64,000 nucleotides of DNA, taken from assembly GCA_023055355.1 (NCBI GenBank), contig JALJCS010000024.1:12916001-12980000 (forward strand), in the 5' to 3' direction. Source of the stretch: Agelaius tricolor. Taxonomy: Eukaryota > Chordata > Aves > Passeriformes > Icteridae. Below the pieces are notes generated by a model that was given only the letters and a program-made list of their open reading frames with translations, ran no database searches and was not told the DNA's origin. This document shows, piece by piece, positions 61,301 through 64,000 of the stretch; position 1 is the stretch's first letter, and each line of letters starts with the position of its first letter. The position numbers were made by a program, and so were the translations under genes.

Positions 61301-62235
61301 CCTGCAAGTAGGTACAGATTATTTCAGCCTAGGATGGGGAGGGGAAATATATCACAGCTTAGAGCCCTTGTGGCCCAGCACAGGGAGGAACCTGACTCTC
61401 ATTGCTGTGTCTCACAACTCAGGGCTGAAGGTAAAGTGACAAGTAGGGCTTTTTGTCAAAGTTCAACTAACACCTATGTACACAACTGGGTTGAGCAACA
61501 CAGACAATTAATTTTGCTATTTTATATGCAGAATAATAATAAAATAAGAGATGTACAGGTAAAGCCATAGTTCAGGATAGACTGTGTAAGTCTATGGCAA
61601 ACAGAGCTGTGTGGGTCTGTATCAGCTGAGCATCTGCCTTTGCATGCCATGTGGCAACTGCTGCTGGTCATGGTCTCTTGCTTTTGTCCATCTCAACAGT
61701 ATCTTCCAGAAGTTAGTTTAAAACTGGATTCAGTGGATGCATTAGGAAAAAAATCCCATCATATCTGACATTCACAGCAACAGCTTTCTGTTGTAGCAGT
61801 GGGGTTTGCCAGTAAGACAGATGGTGAACTTCCAGCATGGCAGGAATTCCACAGTCTGTGCAAGAGATCTTTCTTCTTTTTCTTAATTATTTTTTATATT
61901 TCAGCATAGCTGACATGCTGTGAGGTCAGATCCTACTTTGGTTTGTACTGATTTGCCCTTGTCCCTAAAAACACCAAAGTTACCTTTCTGCAGCAAGATC
62001 AAAAAAACAATCCCCTAAGAAAATCCATCTGCCTAATAAGCATGGATGTCACATGCACTTTGATTTTCACATTGCATCCAGTAACTGTGAAGTAATTCTG
62101 TTCTACTTGCAAATTGATTATTAAATATTTCTTTGTTTTGTGTCTTATTTCAGGCCCGTTCAGCTCCTTCAGTGTGTGCATAACCCAGACCACACAGACT
62201 GCAGGCTTTGCACCAACAGCTCAGCAATTCCCTGA
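40154..62235 (+). CDS. CD38: CD38, ADP-ribosyl cyclase / cyclic ADP-ribose hydrolase 1, complete eight-exon gene
   Basis: Exons 40154-40392, 54002-54131, 54727-54862, 55562-55644, 57320-57396, 58035-58127, 60267-60353 and 62154-62235 join in frame to 308 residues (human CD38 is 300). CD38 is a type II membrane ectoenzyme that degrades NAD to ADP-ribose, makes and hydrolyses cyclic ADP-ribose, and makes NAADP by base exchange, so it controls NAD levels and calcium signalling. A short Arg-containing cytoplasmic tail (1-13) precedes a transmembrane helix (about 14-37), then the catalytic domain. All key residues are present by alignment: Trp127, Glu148, Asp157, Trp190 and Glu228 (human Trp125, Glu146, Asp155, Trp189, Glu226). 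Six disulfides are expected, including the CD38-specific Cys121-Cys202. Sequons are at Asn102, Asn210 and Asn303. The extended tail adds an extra Cys301. Confidence 0.96.
40401..40424 (+). promoter_or_regulatory. CD38: Nuclear-receptor half-site cluster at the start of CD38 intron 1
   Basis: Just after the exon 1 donor the plus strand has AGGTCT, GGGTC, AGGTGT, C, AGGTGA in succession. AGGTCT to AGGTGT is spaced by five (an imperfect DR5, the retinoic acid receptor layout) and AGGTGT to AGGTGA by one (DR1). Human CD38 is known to be induced by retinoic acid through a response element in its first intron. Whether this is the counterpart is inference. Confidence 0.45.
44285..44400 (-). repeat. 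CR1 LINE 3' fragment, minus strand
   Basis: CACAGAACCACAGAATGGGT followed by CAGGTTGGAAGGGA and GAGCTGCTCCAGCC is the reverse complement of a CR1-type 3' terminus. It continues through ACCCAGGGCTGTGTCCAGAG. It is short, truncated and moderately diverged. Confidence 0.85.
45465..46030 (+). repeat. CR1 LINE 3' portion, plus strand
   Basis: The longest CR1 copy in the window. It passes through GGGGCCAGTTCTGGCCTTG, GCCCAGCCTGGAGAAGGGAA, GTTGCAGGACAAGAGGCAAC and GGTTGGGCTAGATGATCACC, in the order expected for the end of ORF2 and the 3' UTR. The 5' edge is approximate. Small deletions and stops show it is inactive. Confidence 0.88.
52690..53060. repeat. Possible LTR-like interspersed repeat
   Basis: The block containing CTCATTGGCTACAGGTGTGG, CAGGCCTGCTCCTAATC and CTTTAGGGGATAAGGTTAC has the composition and promoter-like phrases (CCACTCTTTTATACC) of avian ERVL-type LTRs I have seen. 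I cannot define its ends or target-site duplication, so the assignment is tentative. Confidence 0.3.
54002..54131 (+). CDS. CD38: CD38 exon 2
   Basis: 130 nt, phase 2 to 0, encoding DKDCLKIWESLKDAFIYKNP through HPIPCNK (residues 80-123). It supplies Cys84, Cys101 and the CD38-specific Cys121, and an NIT sequon at Asn102. Length and phases equal BST1 exon 2. Confidence 0.95.
54727..54862 (+). CDS. CD38: CD38 exon 3 (Trp127, Glu148, Asp157)
   Basis: 136 nt, phase 0 to 1, encoding SLFWSKTGDL through SWCGDPSAP. The block TLEDTLLGYMAD closely matches the human CD38 signature. Glu148 (human Glu146) governs the balance of cyclisation versus hydrolysis, Trp127 binds substrate, and Asp157 is the human Asp155 position. 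The preceding acceptor is TTATTTCACAG. Confidence 0.95.
55562..55644 (+). CDS. CD38: CD38 exon 4
   Basis: 83 nt, phase 1 to 0, encoding INYESCPKRNECESNPGS and VFWKMASKM. Trp190 in VFW is the human Trp189 active-site residue. A strong TTTTTTCTCAG acceptor precedes the exon. Confidence 0.95.
55645..57319 (+). other. CD38: CD38 intron 4
   Basis: Ordinary AT-rich intron with a GTAAGA donor. The acceptor TGTGGTTCAG is weak in pyrimidines but keeps the frame and the family-standard exon length. No repeat or RNA gene is recognised. Confidence 0.75.
57320..57396 (+). CDS. CD38: CD38 exon 5
   Basis: 77 nt, phase 0 to 2, encoding FAEAACGVVQVMLNGS and VEAGAFRSS. FAEAACGVV includes Cys202, the partner of Cys121. 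The NGS sequon at Asn210 is shared with BST1. The donor GTACTC is less than ideal. Confidence 0.94.
58035..58127 (+). CDS. CD38: CD38 exon 6 (catalytic Glu228)
   Basis: 93 nt, phase 2 to 2, encoding IFGSIEIFNLDPDKVTEV and HIWLMQNIGGPQ. Glu228 in GSIEIFNL corresponds to human Glu226, the essential catalytic glutamate. The human counterpart reads GSVEVHNL, so the identification is secure. Confidence 0.95.
58128..60266 (+). other. CD38: CD38 intron 6
   Basis: Intron with a GTAAGT donor and a TCTCTCCACAG acceptor. It holds a diverged CR1 tail at 58503-58650 and otherwise no feature I can support. Confidence 0.75.
58503..58650 (+). repeat. Old CR1 3' fragment, plus strand
   Basis: CAGGTTGTGGAGTCTCCATC followed by an expected CR1-like path through ACTGGGACCTGAGAAACC and a tail ATAATTCTGTGATTTTTA. 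The copy is diverged, so boundaries are approximate. Confidence 0.65.
60267..60353 (+). CDS. CD38: CD38 exon 7
   Basis: 87 nt, phase 2 to 2, encoding ESCSGQSIQKLISILEERNF and KIICEDNY, with the Arg282 codon split over the junction. Cys256 and Cys277 form a conserved disulfide. Same length and phases as BST1 exon 7. Confidence 0.95.
60354..62153 (+). other. CD38: CD38 intron 7
   Basis: Intron of 1.8 kb with a GTAATT donor and a pyrimidine-rich acceptor (TGTCTTATTTCAG). No repeats or RNA genes are recognised. Confidence 0.75.
62154..62235 (+). CDS. CD38: CD38 exon 8 (C-terminus)
   Basis: The coding part encodes PVQLLQCVHNPDHTDC and then RLCTNSSAIP, stopping at TGA 62233-62235. Cys289 and Cys298 form the last conserved disulfide. 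The tail adds an extra Cys301 and an NSS sequon at Asn303, which I do not recall in human CD38, where the protein ends soon after the last cysteine pair. No GPI-type tail follows, in contrast to BST1. Confidence 0.94.
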
Positions 62236-62419
62236 AACAGAGCTCTCTGTGCTACTGAAGAATTCCCTGAGTTGTGTGCAAAGCTGGAGAAGATAGATGT
62301 GGCTGCATAGCTGAGAGTGATAACAGTAGCATGGTGTGTGCTGAGTCCATAACCAGAAATCCTTGCTGTGATACTAACAGCCAAATAGCAGGAGATGGTA
62401 CCTGAGCTGGGATGCTGTG

Positions 62420-62437
62420 CACACACACACACACACA
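62420..62437 (+). repeat. CA dinucleotide microsatellite
   Basis: Nine uninterrupted CA units in the presumed CD38 3' UTR. Confidence 0.95.
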
Positions 62438-63795
62438 AACACTGTTTCAGATGGACTGGGGCTGTGGTCAGCAATTGAAGGCAGATGCTTTGCCCTGGTT
62501 TGCTCCCTCCTATACAGCTTGCCACTGGCACAGAGCAGGGATTCCCTGGGGCATGCACAGAGAAGAAAGAGACTTTCCAGGATAGGCAGAACTTGCCTAG
62601 ATCAGTGCTCATCTTCCTTCCTGCTGAAAGGTTAAGCAGGAAATGACCAGGGCATGCTACATTGTCCCTGCATCCCAGTGCAAATTTCTCCAGAGGGGAA
62701 TGTTGCGCATTGGCACATGGTGTAAATCATGGCTTTCCCAGGTACTGTGACACTTCTGACCAGGTAAAGCAAGCAATGGAATAGGCAGAGGAGTTCTTGC
62801 CTTTTAATGGGTATCACAGTAAGCAGCTGGTGGGAAGACAGCTGAGCTGAGCTGAGCTAAGAAAAAACCAGAACCTGCTCAGAGGGCTGCCTGCACCTGT
62901 AAAAACTGCTTAGTATGCAGCTGGGAGAGAAAACAGTGAGGCTGACTCAGATAGCTCCATTAAAATCCCACTGGATACACCATTGCTGGTCAGATTACAT
63001 TTTGTTCTTAATATAGCAGTAAACAGCAGCCTTCCAACTTTCATAAAAGGTCCCTCAGGCCACAACTTGGCCATGCACTGGAATAGAAACAAACATCAAA
63101 TGGTTGCCACAATAAGGAGTCTCTCTTGACCTCAGTTTCTGCAGTGAAAGGTGATGCCTTGGGTTGTAGAATTCACAAGCACTGATGTGCTGTGGTGCAC
63201 TGAAAGAGCAGCTTTCACTGGTTTCCTTTGATTTCTATTTTCCCAGTCTCAAGTGCAGTGTTTACAGCACAGCAAGTGTCTGAGGCCAGCCTGTGGCCAC
63301 GGCTGCAGTGCCTCTGTCAGTGCCATTGACACCCAGAGAGCAGAGCAGGCTTTGCTGCAGACACGTTCCCAGGTGCTGGGGTGGGAGCAGCAGCTGCCAA
63401 ACCTTCAGGCACACTGGGGTTTCCATGGTCCCACAGGGACAAGGTTGTACTGCCACGAGTTTTAGTGAGTGCCCAGAGTGCAAAGCATCATTATGGAACT
63501 GCACAAGCTGGTGTAATTCTGAGCATCTCTAGATAAGCCTCATCTCTTCAATAGCAATAGAAGCCTGCACTGAGCTGGCTGGACCAACCCAAGACCTCAC
63601 CCATTATGTTTACATTAAGTGAAATGTATTTTTATTTGCAAGATATTATGTAACTATTTAGATGAACCAACATAGACACAAACCAATACTTTCAAATGGG
63701 TTATGTCTGACTATCAGTTACAAGTTTGTCTTCATGCTCACTTTTGTACCTCTTCTGTTGCAATACAAAATATTGACTGTAAAATCAAGATCTAT

Positions 63796-63801
63796 AATAA
63801 A
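63796..63801 (+). terminator. CD38: Candidate CD38 poly(A) signal
   Basis: A canonical AATAAA is followed within 30 nt by a TG/T-rich stretch (GAGAAATGTTCTTAATTCAG), a reasonable cleavage and polyadenylation context. It is the most convincing signal I saw downstream of the CD38 stop. Confidence 0.5.
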
Positions 63802-64000
63802 ATTGCTGATGAGAAATGTTCTTAATTCAGTTTCACATTGTACAGAACCTCAGAAAGATTCTCAGAAGACCAAAAGAGGCCACTTCCTAAAAACAACTCA
63901 GAAATCTGTTCAATGTATGAAACACTATATGCAACCACCCAGAAGAGCAGAGAAACAGAGCACATCCTCCCCAGCCCATGTTCTCCATCTGATACAGAGA

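Larger units (their letters stand above)
62236..63820 (+). other. CD38: CD38 3' UTR (inferred)
   Basis: No further coding exon is seen after the CD38 stop. If the AATAAA at 63796 is used, the 3' UTR is about 1.6 kb. It contains a short CA microsatellite at 62420-62437 and AGCTG repeats near 62841-62860. Confidence 0.55.

Overview
This is a vertebrate nuclear DNA window, almost certainly from a bird and probably a passerine. The evidence is the recognisable FBXL5-BST1-CD38 gene order, CR1 LINE 3' ends on both strands, compact introns and a solo LTR of a type I associate with songbird genomes. No prokaryotic genes, tRNAs, rRNAs or CRISPR arrays are visible. Coding sequence is a small fraction of the window. 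The rest is intron, intergenic DNA and old repeats.

Layout. Positions 1-4698 hold the 5' end of FBXL5 on the minus strand: the first coding exon (28 codons) and part of intron 1, with a CpG-island promoter at about 4.2-4.9 kb. Positions 4.9-9.1 kb are the divergent spacer, holding one CR1 fragment and a GA-rich microsatellite. Positions 9110-23173 hold a complete nine-exon BST1 (CD157) gene on the plus strand, reconstructed exon by exon to a 315-residue GPI-anchored ectoenzyme. Positions 23.2-40.1 kb are intergenic, with two CR1 fragments facing each other tail to tail and a solo LTR. Positions 40154-62235 hold a complete eight-exon CD38 gene on the plus strand, reconstructed to a 308-residue type II membrane ectoenzyme, with a GC-rich, minisatellite-laden promoter and a 13.6 kb first intron. 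The window ends in the CD38 3' UTR and flank, with a candidate poly(A) signal near 63.8 kb.

How the genes relate. BST1 and CD38 are tandem paralogues of the ADP-ribosyl cyclase / NAD glycohydrolase family. Their exons 2 to 7 have identical lengths (130, 136, 83, 77, 93 and 87 nt) and identical phases, which records their origin by gene duplication. They diverge at the ends. CD38 has an N-terminal membrane anchor and ends in exon 8. BST1 has a cleavable signal peptide and an extra ninth exon coding for a GPI-attachment tail. CD38 keeps the full catalytic set, including the Glu-Asp pair and the CD38-specific disulfide. BST1 has Ser at the CD38 Glu146 position and lacks both cysteines of that disulfide. 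FBXL5, an iron-sensing F-box protein gene, is a conserved neighbour with no evident functional link.

Most interesting observation. In BST1 exon 8 the 5' splice site GTAAGT overlaps an in-frame TAA stop, and an AATAAA lies about 40 nt downstream. Splicing gives a GPI-anchored protein. Failure to splice would give a protein complete in its catalytic domain but without an anchor, so probably secreted. Other points are a cluster of nuclear-receptor half-sites at the start of CD38 intron 1, two GC-rich minisatellites directly upstream of the CD38 start codon, and small exact duplications in introns.
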